DNA of 64,000 nt from Dyella_B nitratireducens (lineage in GTDB: Bacteria; Pseudomonadota; Gammaproteobacteria; Xanthomonadales; Rhodanobacteraceae): positions 3,782,001 through 3,846,000 of the forward strand of contig NZ_CP064032.1 in assembly GCF_049532905.1 (NCBI RefSeq), given 5' to 3'. This document shows positions 36,540 to 44,909 of the stretch, one piece after another. Below the pieces are notes generated by a model. That model had not been told where the DNA came from. It made no database searches and saw only the letters and a list, made by a program, of their open reading frames with translations. Every line of letters begins with the position of its first letter. Positions within the stretch are counted from its first letter, which is position 1. A program made the translations under genes and the position numbers.

Positions 36540-37212
36540 TATTTGAAATCTCCCCAGGAAGCCCGTTGGGCCAAAAAACACGGCCTGCACGAACTGCTCG
36601 TGCAAGCCCCGAACAAGCAGGGCACCACGCCGTCTTTGCCAAGAAACCCTTACGCATCACCTGGCAAATCCCCCTGTGGTTACGCGATCCGCATCGATTG
36701 CAATCCATGCAAGCCGCTGCCCTTTTGGCAAGAACTTACGTTACCGCTTGGATGGGTGTCAACAATTTCTTAGCAATATTTCATAACTTCTTACGCCACC
36801 AACCTGAAGAGTGGCGCGTGGTATTTTTATATTAACTGTATGTTTTTAAACAATTATTAGAAAAGATAAACACATCAGTTACTGACGTATATCTGACGAT
36901 AAACGCATGATTTAGCAAGACAAACGAAGCCACGGCCGCCAGCAGCGGCATCAATCGCAAGAATTAGTCACAAGAAATCGCTCTCTGGCACAGGTTATGC
37001 GTGCCAAGGCTGTTGATCACGGCCTGCCATTCGCACGGCGCGCGTTTCGTCATCCGCACACAGCCGCATGCATCCAGGCATCGCACGTGCATGACGTGTG
37101 CAAAGAAGACCGTGACATATTGCTTGGCGCACCGCGGCAATGCGCTTTTGAAACTGCGTGCTATGTTCGTGCCGCACGTTGAATAACACGTTGAACAAAG
37201 GGGTACTGGCAC
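36540..37212. other. Long AT-rich intergenic region between receptor 3 and degV
   Basis: 673 bases without a convincing gene. The stretch ~36765-36960 is markedly AT-rich, with TATTTTTATATTAACTG and AAACAATTATTAG. It serves as divergent promoter region. The short open frames at ~36997-37186 look like chance. Confidence 0.5.
36733..36762 (-). promoter_or_regulatory. Possible promoter of Oar-like receptor 3
   Basis: Minus strand TTGACA (36757-36762), 18-base spacer, TAAGTT (36733-36738), ~195 bases upstream of the start. The -35 is consensus, the -10 is weak. Confidence 0.35.
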
Positions 37213-38157
37213 ATGCGCATGGGGTTGGCTATCGATGCATCCTGCGATCTGCCGCGGGAGTTTTTGCAACAGCACGACATTGCCGTCATGCCCATCGCGG
37301 TACGCATCGACGAAGCCGTCTTCAAGGACAACCGCGATCCCGCTGAAATCGAGCGTTTCTTCAACCTCAAACTGGGCAGCCGCAGCCACTCGGCGGAGAC
37401 CGAGCCGTGTTCTGTGGAAGATGTGCAGAAGCTGTTTCTCGACAAGCTGGTGCTGGAAAAGGATTGCGTGTTCTGCCTCACCATCACGCCCACGCGCAGC
37501 CCCATCTACGACAACGTGGTGAAGGCCAGCTTTGCGGTGCTGAAGAACTACCGCAAAGTGCGCGAACCGGCCGGCGTCACTGGTCCTTTTTTGATGCGTG
37601 TGCTGGATACGCGCAGCCTGTTCGCCGGTTCCGCACCATGCATCGTCGAAGCGGTACGCCTGATGCAGGCCAATGAAACGCCGGCCGCGATCCGCGAGCG
37701 GCTGGCGTATATCGCCGAGAATTCCTACGGCTACATGCTGCCACGCGACCTGTATTACCTGCGCGCCCGCGCCAAAAAGAAAGGCGATCGCAGCGTGGGC
37801 CTGTTGAGTGCCGTGCTCGGCTCCACCCTGGACATCAAGCCGCTGATTCGCGGCTACCGTGGCGATACGACGCCGGTCGGCAAAGTGCGTGGCTGGGAAC
37901 ATGGCTGCGAAACGCTGTTTGCGTATGCTGCTGACCGTGTGCGTGCCGGCTTGCTGGTGCCGGTCATGTGCACCGGTTACGGCGGCGATCTCAGCGAACT
38001 GCCGAAGCTGCCGGGTTACGACAAGCTGGCGCAAGCCTGCGAAGAGTGCGGCGTCACCCTGATGCAGGCACCGATGAGCATCACCGGCATGGTCAACGTG
38101 GGCGAAGGCGCGGTGACGATCGGCTTTGCGGCAGAAGAGCACCAGGTCGAATTCTGA
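37213..38157 (+). CDS. DegV family fatty-acid-binding protein
   Basis: 314 residues; ATG at 37213 with AAAGGGG upstream. The N-terminus GLAIDASCDLPREFLQQHDIAVMPIAVRID is the DegV hallmark. VFCLTITPTRSPIYDNV and VLDTRSLFAGSAPCIVEA follow, then the C-terminal domain (GLLSAVLGSTLDIKPLIRGYRGDT). In other bacteria DegV/FakB proteins bind a fatty acid for phosphorylation by a FakA-type kinase. No FakA gene is in the window. It appears to be a single-gene transcript. Confidence 0.85.
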   Translation: MRMGLAIDASCDLPREFLQQHDIAVMPIAVRIDEAVFKDNRDPAEIERFFNLKLGSRSHSAETEPCSVEDVQKLFLDKLVLEKDCVFCLTITPTRSPIYDNVVKASFAVLKNYRKVREPAGVTGPFLMRVLDTRSLFAGSAPCIVEAVRLMQANETPAAIRERLAYIAENSYGYMLPRDLYYLRARAKKKGDRSVGLLSAVLGSTLDIKPLIRGYRGDTTPVGKVRGWEHGCETLFAYAADRVRAGLLVPVMCTGYGGDLSELPKLPGYDKLAQACEECGVTLMQAPMSITGMVNVGEGAVTIGFAAEEHQVEF

Positions 38158-38302
38158 TGCTGCAAAACCTACGTCCGCGCCAAACACAGCTACTGCTGAG
38201 CAAAATTTGCACAATGTCGTGCAAGCCTATGTCGCGTAAGCCTCGTGAAGACTTGTCCACAGGGTTGCCACCAAGGTTTCCCCAATCGCTGTGGAAAAGT
38301 AC

Positions 38303-39085
38303 TCAGAACCCGTAATGGAGAAATCCGCCATCCACCGCCAGCACTTGGCCGGTGATGTAACTGGCCGCCGGCAAGCATAGGAACGCAATGGCCGCCGCCA
38401 CTTCCTCCGGTTCGCCGATGCGCCGCAGCGGCGTGTGATCCAGCACTTCATCGAGATAATCGGAATCCGCTAACGCAGGCTCCGAACGTTGGGTGCGGAT
38501 GTACCAGGGCGCCACTGCATTGACGCGGATGCCATCTACCGCCCATTCCGCCGCCAGATTGCGCGTGAGTTGGTGCAGCGCCGCCTTGCTCATGCCATAG
38601 GGCGAGCCGGTGCGCACATGCGTGATGCCGGACACCGATCCCACATTGACAATCGCCGCGTGCGCATGCTGGATGAGATGCGGATGGGCGAGGCGGCACA
38701 TCTCATACGCCGAAAACAGATTCTGTTCGAAGATCGCGCGGTAGTCGGCCTCGCTGTAATCGAGCGTGGCCTTGGGGCTATTCCCGCCGGCATTGTTGAC
38801 GAGCAGCGACAGCGGCGTTTCCAAATCCGCCACCCAGTCGAACACGGCCAGGCGGTCCTCCGTCACACTCACGTCAGCGGCGAATGCCAACACCTCGATA
38901 CCGGGAAAATCGTCCGTCAGCTCCACGCGCACCTGTTCCAGGTAGTCATCGTCGCGCGCTACCAGCAACAGGTCAGCACCCAATCCGGCCAGCTCACGCG
39001 CGGTGGCGTAGCCGATGCCCTTGCTGGCGCCGGTGATGAGTACGGTGTGATCTTGCAGTTGCCAAGCATCAATACGGCTGTTCAT
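38303..39085 (-). CDS. Short-chain dehydrogenase/reductase
   Basis: 260 residues from the ATG at 39085. A classical SDR: cofactor loop TGASKGIG (near residue 20), NNAGG, catalytic Ser in NVGSVSGI and the YGMSK motif (Tyr-x-x-x-Lys), and a FabG/tropinone-reductase-like C-terminus VAAAIAFLCLPAASYITGQVLAVDGG. Arg in VARDDD after beta-2 suggests NADP(H). The substrate cannot be assigned. Its start is divergent from the small lipoprotein gene, 83 bases away. Confidence 0.85.
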   Translation of the reverse strand: MNSRIDAWQLQDHTVLITGASKGIGYATARELAGLGADLLLVARDDDYLEQVRVELTDDFPGIEVLAFAADVSVTEDRLAVFDWVADLETPLSLLVNNAGGNSPKATLDYSEADYRAIFEQNLFSAYEMCRLAHPHLIQHAHAAIVNVGSVSGITHVRTGSPYGMSKAALHQLTRNLAAEWAVDGIRVNAVAPWYIRTQRSEPALADSDYLDEVLDHTPLRRIGEPEEVAAAIAFLCLPAASYITGQVLAVDGGFLHYGF

Positions 39086-39168
39086 GAGGCGCAGCTTACA
39101 TGAACGGCATGGCTTGTCCGAAGCGTCCACTGGCAGGACACTGTATCCATGTTGATCGGGGCCATCTC

Positions 39169-39384
39169 ATGAAAAACGCTATCGCACTGCTTTGCCTACT
39201 GGCCCTGGGAGCCTGCAGCGGCAAACCACCCGCGCCGCAATCCGACCCCAAGTCCAGCGCCGCGCAACCGAGCGCTCCCTGGGATGCCATGAAACAGGAC
39301 GAACAGCGCGCGAAGGACGTGCAGAAGGTCGTCAACCAGCACGCCGCCGACCAGGACAAGCAGATCGAACAGCAGACGCAATAA
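39169..39384 (+). CDS. Small lipoprotein
   Basis: 71 residues from the ATG at 39169. Signal sequence MKNAIALLCLLALGACSGK with lipobox LGAC. The mature part is short, Pro-rich then charged and helical (MKQDEQRAKDVQKVVNQHA). No family recognised. It probably anchors in the envelope. Confidence 0.7.
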   Translation: MKNAIALLCLLALGACSGKPPAPQSDPKSSAAQPSAPWDAMKQDEQRAKDVQKVVNQHAADQDKQIEQQTQ

Positions 39385-39463
39385 GCTGCTTCGTACGTTC
39401 AGCCATCTGGACGTCTGTACGTCCACGCTTGCCATCGTTACACGTTGCAGGCAAGGTTCGGGC

Positions 39464-40288
39464 ATGAGTCCCGATACCACCCACTCCGAATCCATTCCCC
39501 TGCTGGACATCCATGAAGCCAGCGTGCTGCGCGGCGAACGCCTGATCCTGGACCGGTTCAGCCTGCGACTCGCCGCCGGCCAGCACACTGCCATCCTCGG
39601 CGCCAACGGCTCCGGCAAATCCACCTTGATCCGACTGATCGCGCGGCAGATCTATCCGCTGGCGCGCGAAGACGATAGGCCAGCGATCAAGGTATTCGGG
39701 CGCGACCGCTGGAGCGTCACCGAGCTGCGCAGCCTGATCGGCATTGTTTCGCCCGCCGTGCAAGGCGACTACACCAACGAGGATGCACCGCTGGAGGTGT
39801 TCGATGCGGTCGTCTCCAGCTTCTTCGCCGCACGCGGGCTGTGGGTGAATCACGAAGTCACCGACACCATGCGACAGCATGCACTGGATGCACTGGCGCA
39901 AGTACAAGCCTCGCAACTCATCGGCCGCGAGATGGCCAGCCTTTCTACCGGCGAAGCACGCCGTGTGCTGATCGCGCGGGCGCTGGTGCATAAACCGCGC
40001 GCGCTGCTGCTGGACGAACCTTGCACCGGACTCGATCCGGCCAGCCGCCGACGCTTTCTCGAAAGCCTGCGACAGCTCGCCCAGCATGGCGTGACCCTGC
40101 TGCTGGTGACACATCATGTGGAAGAGATTCTGCCGGAGATCGACCACGTGGTGGTGCTGCGCGAAGGCCAACTATTGCGCAACGGCAGCAAGGGCCGCGT
40201 ACTGACCAGCGAAGCATTGACGGAGGCATTCGGCATGCCGATGCGCGTAGAAAAGCAAGGCGACTACTACCACGCCAGTGTTGGCTGA
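39464..40288 (+). CDS. ABC transporter ATP-binding protein (ModF-like, no permease nearby)
   Basis: 274 residues. Walker A GANGSGKST, Q-loop-region IGIVSPAVQGDY, signature ASLSTGEARR, Walker B ALLLDEPCTGLDP and switch His in LLVTHHVEEI. A single nucleotide-binding domain resembling one half of ModF/iron-type cytosolic ABC ATPases. No permease or binding protein gene is adjacent, so partner and substrate are unknown. The DMT transporter gene converges on it 18 bases away. Confidence 0.83.
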   Translation: MSPDTTHSESIPLLDIHEASVLRGERLILDRFSLRLAAGQHTAILGANGSGKSTLIRLIARQIYPLAREDDRPAIKVFGRDRWSVTELRSLIGIVSPAVQGDYTNEDAPLEVFDAVVSSFFAARGLWVNHEVTDTMRQHALDALAQVQASQLIGREMASLSTGEARRVLIARALVHKPRALLLDEPCTGLDPASRRRFLESLRQLAQHGVTLLLVTHHVEEILPEIDHVVVLREGQLLRNGSKGRVLTSEALTEAFGMPMRVEKQGDYYHASVG

Positions 40289-40306
40289 GCCGTTGGGCCA
40301 TTGAGG

Positions 40307-41206
40307 TTATGCGCATGCCTTACTTTCGCGCACAAGGCCTAGTGTCCATTTCAAATTGACGCCCAGCGTGCCAAGCAGGATCAGCGCCAACCCCATCATC
40401 TGCACAGCGGCCAGCCGATGGCCGTACAACACATAATCAAGCAACAGCGTCACCAGCGGATACACGAACGCCATCACTGCAATCGTCACGACGGGCAAGC
40501 GTGGGTATGACGAATAGAACAGCACGTACACGATGCCGCTGTGGATCACACCCAATCCCACCAGCCACAACCAGTGCATACCCCAATGCAGCACAGAGGC
40601 ACTGGAAAACCATCCCAGCATGAGTACGCCTACCCAGCACTGGATCATGACCAGCGCAAACGGACGCTGCTTGCCCACCTTGCGCGACATCAGCAGCGAT
40701 GCACCGCATAATAGGGCAGCCAGGAACGTCAGCGCGATACCCACCAGATAGGACGCATCGACGTTGCGCCATATCCGCACTGGATCAGCGGCACAGGCTA
40801 CGCCGATAAAGCCAAGCAAGGTCCACATCAGGTCCATCGGTCGCGTGCGCTCGCCTTGCACCAGCGCCGCAAGAATCAGCATCACAAACGGAAAGAAGTG
40901 ATACACCATCGTCGCCACGCCGATCGACGAACGCGCCATGCCCGCAAACAGGCATACCCAGTTCAACACCAGCAAGATACCGCTGAGGATGGCACCGCGA
41001 ATCAGCACGCGATCCTGCAGCACGCCATGCAGATGGCCACGCGCCACACCCCACACCAGCAGAAACAGGCCGCCGAACAGACAGCGGTAGAACACCGCCG
41101 TGACCGCATCCTGGCCGCTTTCGTGGACGAAGACGCCCACGGAGCCGATCAGGCATTCGGCGATGAGAAGTTGGATAAGGGCGCGATGGTTGTTCTGTTC
41201 GAGCAT
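40307..41206 (-). CDS. DMT-superfamily (EamA) transporter
   Basis: 299 residues from the ATG at 41206 (MLEQNNHRALIQLLIAECLIG). The open frame upstream of that ATG only reads through a REP repeat. About ten hydrophobic segments arranged as two EamA halves, e.g. GILLVLNWVCLFAGMARSS and VVTIAVMAFVYPLVTLLLDY. Likely a metabolite exporter in the inner membrane. It is divergent from a MocR-type regulator, a common pairing in which the regulator controls the transporter. Confidence 0.85.
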   Translation of the reverse strand: MLEQNNHRALIQLLIAECLIGSVGVFVHESGQDAVTAVFYRCLFGGLFLLVWGVARGHLHGVLQDRVLIRGAILSGILLVLNWVCLFAGMARSSIGVATMVYHFFPFVMLILAALVQGERTRPMDLMWTLLGFIGVACAADPVRIWRNVDASYLVGIALTFLAALLCGASLLMSRKVGKQRPFALVMIQCWVGVLMLGWFSSASVLHWGMHWLWLVGLGVIHSGIVYVLFYSSYPRLPVVTIAVMAFVYPLVTLLLDYVLYGHRLAAVQMMGLALILLGTLGVNLKWTLGLVRESKACA

Positions 41207-41221
41207 AGTTCCGCCATGACA

Positions 41222-41295
41222 CGTAGGTTGGGGTGCAAACCCCAACGTCGTCACGCTCATACATCCGGATGCTGGGGTTTGCACCCCAACCTACG
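41222..41295. repeat. REP class A pair (inverted)
   Basis: GTAG plus hairpin arms GTTGGGGT/ACCCCAAC (41224-41246), and the inverted copy 41271-41294, between the DMT transporter and MocR genes. Confidence 0.9.
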
Positions 41296-41360
41296 CCCCT
41301 ACGCCCAACCGATACAGATTCAGTTAGTATCGATATCGACCAGTACAGTTGAAACCAGCC

Positions 41361-42764
41361 ATGCTGCTTTATGAGCGCCTCGCCAACCAACTGCGCACAC
41401 AGATCGCCCAAGGCAGCCTGCGCGCGGGCGAACGCCTGCCCTCGATCCGCCAGCTGGCGCACAGTCACGGCGTCAGCATCGCCACGGCGGTACAAGCTTG
41501 CCTGGAACTGGAGCGCGAAGGATTGGCGCAGGCACGACCACGGTCCGGCTATTTCGTACGCGCAGCGACGCCGCCATTACCTGCCACGCGCCCCACGCGT
41601 CGACGCACGCCCGGCACCGTCAGCAACCCCATGCTGCAGGACGTGCTGGATATGCTTGCGCGCAGCGATTTATTGCCCCTGCACAGCGCCACGCCATCAT
41701 CTGCCTTGCTGCCGCAAGCAGCACTCACGGCATCGCTTTCACGCTGTCTGCGTCACACGCCAGGCGCCGCACTGGATTACGCACCACCGCAAGGCCATCT
41801 CACACTACGTAGATTGATCGCGCAACGTTACGCGCAAGTGGGCGTAACTGTTTCGCCGGAAGAGATCGTGATCACGGCCGGCGCGATGGAAGCGATCAGC
41901 CTGGCCTTGCGCACCCTCACCCAGGCCGGTGACGTCGTGCTGGTGGAATCACCCACCTATCACGGCATTCTGCAGGCCGTTGCTGCGTTGAAGCTCAAGG
42001 TGCTGGAAGTACCCAATCTGCCTGACCGCGGCATCGACGTGGCACGACTGGAGCAGCTTCTGCAGCAGAACACGGTTCGCGCAGCGGTGCTGGTCCCCAA
42101 CTTCAACAACCCGCTCGGCAGCTTAACCAGCGACCACGACAAGCAAGCCCTATTAAAGAGTTGTGCACGCCACAAAACCGTTGTCATCGAAGACGATATC
42201 TACGGCGAACTGGCATGGTCCGGACAACGGCCGTCACCGCTACGACGCTGGGACCGGCATGGCAATGTGATCACCTGCGGCTCGTACTCCAAGATCCTCG
42301 CACCTGGCCTGCGTGTCGGCTGGCTGGTAGGTAGTGATTGGACCGACGCGCTGTTGCGCACCAAGTATTTTTCCACCGTGGGCAGCGCCAGCCTGCCGCA
42401 ACTGGCATTAGCCGATTATCTGCAGCGCCACGACCTGCAGCGTCACTTGCGTCAACTTTGCCGTGCGCTGGCTGATAACGCGCAGCGCATGCATCAGGCC
42501 GTGGCACATGATTGGCCCGCGTCAACACGTGCATGCACGCCGCGTGGCGGCCTTTCGCTGTGGCTGCAACTGCCCGGCATGAATGCGCAGGCTCTGTTTG
42601 ATGCCGCATTGCGCGAGGGCATCGGCACCGCGCCGGGTACGCTGTTTTCCAGCCGTGGCGAGTACACCGATTGCCTGCGCTTGAGTTGCGGATTACCGTG
42701 GAGCAAAGCGTTGGATCACGCGTTGCGGCGGTTGGGTCAGCTAGCGGCCAAACACGTTGCGTGA
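41361..42764 (+). CDS. MocR/PdxR-type transcription regulator (GntR-aminotransferase fusion)
   Basis: 467 residues from the ATG at 41361; an in-frame TTG at 41349 is an alternative. N-terminal GntR winged helix (~1-70: RLPSIRQLAHSHGVSIATAV, LEREGLAQARPRSGYFV). From ~100 a fold-type I aminotransferase-like domain with VLVPNFNNPLGS, IEDDIYGEL and the PLP-lysine segment CGSYSKILAPGLRVGW. MocR regulators sense PLP or amino-acid adducts. The divergent DMT transporter is the obvious target. The segment TAGTATCGATATCGAC upstream (41325-41340) is partly palindromic and could be its operator. Confidence 0.9.
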   Translation: MLLYERLANQLRTQIAQGSLRAGERLPSIRQLAHSHGVSIATAVQACLELEREGLAQARPRSGYFVRAATPPLPATRPTRRRTPGTVSNPMLQDVLDMLARSDLLPLHSATPSSALLPQAALTASLSRCLRHTPGAALDYAPPQGHLTLRRLIAQRYAQVGVTVSPEEIVITAGAMEAISLALRTLTQAGDVVLVESPTYHGILQAVAALKLKVLEVPNLPDRGIDVARLEQLLQQNTVRAAVLVPNFNNPLGSLTSDHDKQALLKSCARHKTVVIEDDIYGELAWSGQRPSPLRRWDRHGNVITCGSYSKILAPGLRVGWLVGSDWTDALLRTKYFSTVGSASLPQLALADYLQRHDLQRHLRQLCRALADNAQRMHQAVAHDWPASTRACTPRGGLSLWLQLPGMNAQALFDAALREGIGTAPGTLFSSRGEYTDCLRLSCGLPWSKALDHALRRLGQLAAKHVA

Positions 42765-42800
42765 GCCTCGCATGCTCCCTCACCCACTGGAGGAACCACC

Positions 42801-43289
42801 ATGCAGAAAGCGGCCTTGCTTGCATTGCTACTCACGACACCGGCCTTCGCATATGCGCAGGATACGATCCGCTACAAATTGCCCAACAGCAACTTCCCCA
42901 TTTCCGCCGCCGTGGAAGTACCTGCCGGTAAATCGATCGTTTTCCTTAGTGGCACGGTGCCGCCAGTGGTCGATGCCAAGGCACCGAAAGATTCCGTAGC
43001 CGCCTATGGCGACACCAAGACCCAGACCATCGGCGTGCTCACCGCCATCCAGAAGCAATTGCAGAGCATGCATATGGACATGGGCGACATCGTAAAAATG
43101 CATGCGTTCCTGGTCGGCGACGAAGCGCATGGCGGCCGTATGGATTTCGCAGGTTTCATGGCCGGCTATACGCAGTTCTTCGGCACCAAGGAGCAACCCA
43201 AGCTGCCGGCACGTTCGGCGATTCAGGTGGCGGGGCTGGCGAATCCGGGATTCCGGGTGGAGATCGAAGTGACGGCGGTGCGGCCGTAA
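42801..43289 (+). CDS. Exported RidA/YjgF-family protein
   Basis: 162 residues; GGAGGAACCACC lies directly before the ATG. A clear signal peptide (MQKAALLALLLTTPAFAYAQ, cut after ~20) precedes a complete RidA domain (IVFLSGTVPP, QTIGVLTAIQKQLQSMHMDMGDIVKMHAFLV, PARSAIQVAGL with the arginine that binds the imine carboxylate in RidA). Cytosolic RidA hydrolyses reactive enamine/imine intermediates. An exported form is less usual and its substrate is unknown. It follows the MocR gene by 36 bases. Confidence 0.85.
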   Translation: MQKAALLALLLTTPAFAYAQDTIRYKLPNSNFPISAAVEVPAGKSIVFLSGTVPPVVDAKAPKDSVAAYGDTKTQTIGVLTAIQKQLQSMHMDMGDIVKMHAFLVGDEAHGGRMDFAGFMAGYTQFFGTKEQPKLPARSAIQVAGLANPGFRVEIEVTAVRP

Positions 43290-43296
43290 GTCAGAC

Positions 43297-43329
43297 CCCA
43301 ACCCTCTCCCCTCTGGGGAGAGGGTTGGG
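43297..43329. repeat. Perfect 15-bp intergenic hairpin
   Basis: CCCAACCCTCTCCCC (43297-43311), loop TCT, GGGGAGAGGGTTGGG (43315-43329), just after the RidA-like gene. There is no T-run, so it is more like a dispersed intergenic repeat than a terminator. Confidence 0.6.
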
Positions 43330-43444
43330 ATGAGGAGACAATCTTGCGAGAAAACGTGAGTCCTCTTATGGCCGTTCGTCGCAAGTCACGCGCGTACTTA
43401 CGCATTACAGTAGACACACGTTTGCGCACCGAGAAAAACGCATC

Positions 43445-44833
43445 ATGGGGCTCTATCCATTATTCGCCGACCTGACCGGCTTGCCCGTACTCGTCGTGGG
43501 CGGCGGTCACGTCGCGGAACGCAAAACTGCCGCGCTGCTTTCGGCTGGTGCAAAGGTTCGCGTCGGCGCACCGTCACTTACGCCTGCCCTGATGCAACAG
43601 GTCGAAGAAAACAAAATCGAACATCTCCCCGGCGCATTTCAACCGGCCTGGCTGGACGATGTATGGCTGGTCATTGCTGCCACGGACGATCACGCATTGA
43701 ACGCCGACGTTGCCGCGAACGCGGAAGCACGGCGCATTTTGGCGAACGTCGTAGATGCGCCCGCCCTGTCACGCTTCCAAGTCCCGGCCATGGTAGATCG
43801 CACACCCCTGACGGTAGCCATTTCTACCGGTGGTGCGGCCCCCGTGATTGCCCGGCGCGTGCGCGAAACCTTGGAAACCGAACTCGATCATGCGCTGGGC
43901 CCGCTCACTGCTCTGGCGCAGCGGTACCGCACACGCATCACGCAGCGATGGCCGGACCTGGCGGAACGCCGCGCGTTCTACGACTGGCTGCACGATGGCC
44001 CAGTGATGAACCTGTTACGTAACGCGCGCCCCGATGAAGCCGAACGCGTTTTGCTGGAAGCACTCGATGCAAAAGAACCCGCCTCGCGCAAAGGTTCGGT
44101 GCTGCTGGTCGGCGCCGGCCCCGGCGATCCCGGCTTGCTCACACTACGTGCACTGCGTGCACTCAACCAGGCTGATGTGATCCTGCACGACTCGCTGGTC
44201 AGCGAACCCGTGCTCGCGCTGGCGCGCCGTGATGCCGAGCGGATCGACGTCGGCAAGCGTTGTGGTGGGCGTCATACGCAGCAGGAACAGATTCACCAGC
44301 TGTTGCTCGAACAGGCACAGGCAGGCCGCCTTGTGGTGAGGTTGAAAGGCGGCGATCCCTTCGTGTTCGGGCGCGGCGGCGAGGAGATGGAATTCCTGCA
44401 CCAGCACGGCATTGCGTTTGAAATCGTTCCAGGGGTCACTGCCGCCGTGGCGTGCGCAGCGTATGCGGGCGTTCCGCTGACGCATCGCGGGCACGCACGC
44501 TCCGTACATTTGCTTACGGGGCACGGCAAAGAGTCGCTGGATGCGATGGATTGGCCGGCGCTGGCGCAGGACCACCAGACTTTAGCCGTCTATATGGGTG
44601 TGGCCAGGCTCGACGAATTCACCCAGCGCCTGCTGGAACACGGCCGGCGGCCGGATACGCCGTTCGTCATCATTGAGAACGGTACGCTGCCGCAACAGCG
44701 GGTCGTGCGCGGTGTCTTGCAGGAATTACCTGCGCACGCCAAGGAGCATGCCATTCATCCGCCGGCGTTGCTGATCGTTGGGGAAGTCGCTGCGATGGCG
44801 AATGAACATGCATGGTTCGGTAGGTTGGGTTAG
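43445..44833 (+). CDS. cysG: Siroheme synthase (trifunctional CysG)
   Basis: 462 residues, full length. The N-terminal CysGB half (dehydrogenase/ferrochelatase) has VLVVGGGHVAERK, IAATDD and NVVDAP with Asp104. The C-terminal CysGA half (uroporphyrinogen-III methyltransferase) has LVGAGPGDPGLLTL, VGKRCGGRHTQQEQI, RLKGGDPFVFGRGGEE and VPGVTAA. It makes siroheme, the cofactor of the NirB encoded nearby. Alignment from memory places Thr128 where the enteric enzyme has Ser128. The last codons (RLG-stop) are written by the left end of a REP class B repeat. Confidence 0.95.
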   Translation: MGLYPLFADLTGLPVLVVGGGHVAERKTAALLSAGAKVRVGAPSLTPALMQQVEENKIEHLPGAFQPAWLDDVWLVIAATDDHALNADVAANAEARRILANVVDAPALSRFQVPAMVDRTPLTVAISTGGAAPVIARRVRETLETELDHALGPLTALAQRYRTRITQRWPDLAERRAFYDWLHDGPVMNLLRNARPDEAERVLLEALDAKEPASRKGSVLLVGAGPGDPGLLTLRALRALNQADVILHDSLVSEPVLALARRDAERIDVGKRCGGRHTQQEQIHQLLLEQAQAGRLVVRLKGGDPFVFGRGGEEMEFLHQHGIAFEIVPGVTAAVACAAYAGVPLTHRGHARSVHLLTGHGKESLDAMDWPALAQDHQTLAVYMGVARLDEFTQRLLEHGRRPDTPFVIIENGTLPQQRVVRGVLQELPAHAKEHAIHPPALLIVGEVAAMANEHAWFGRLG

Positions 44834-44896
44834 CGCAGCGTAACCCAACGATGTCACCTCGAATATGTTGGGTTACGCTGCGCTAACCCAACCTAC
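44820..44896. repeat. REP class B pair (inverted), overlapping the cysG 3' end
   Basis: Left unit 44820-44849 (GTAG, then arms GTTGGGTTA and TAACCCAAC around GCGCAGCG). Inverted copy 44867-44896. The left unit covers the cysG stop codon. Confidence 0.92.
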
Positions 44897-44909
44897 GCGG
44901 ATTCCTCGC

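Noticed and set aside
37001..37186. Short open frames upstream of degV
   Set aside because: Overlapping frames on both strands with no start signals; probably chance.
41207..41284. N-terminal extension of the DMT transporter (MQTPASG...)
   Set aside because: It is the translation of a REP repeat. The same MQTPTS/LGFAPQPT peptides appear wherever class A repeats are read, e.g. upstream of nasA.
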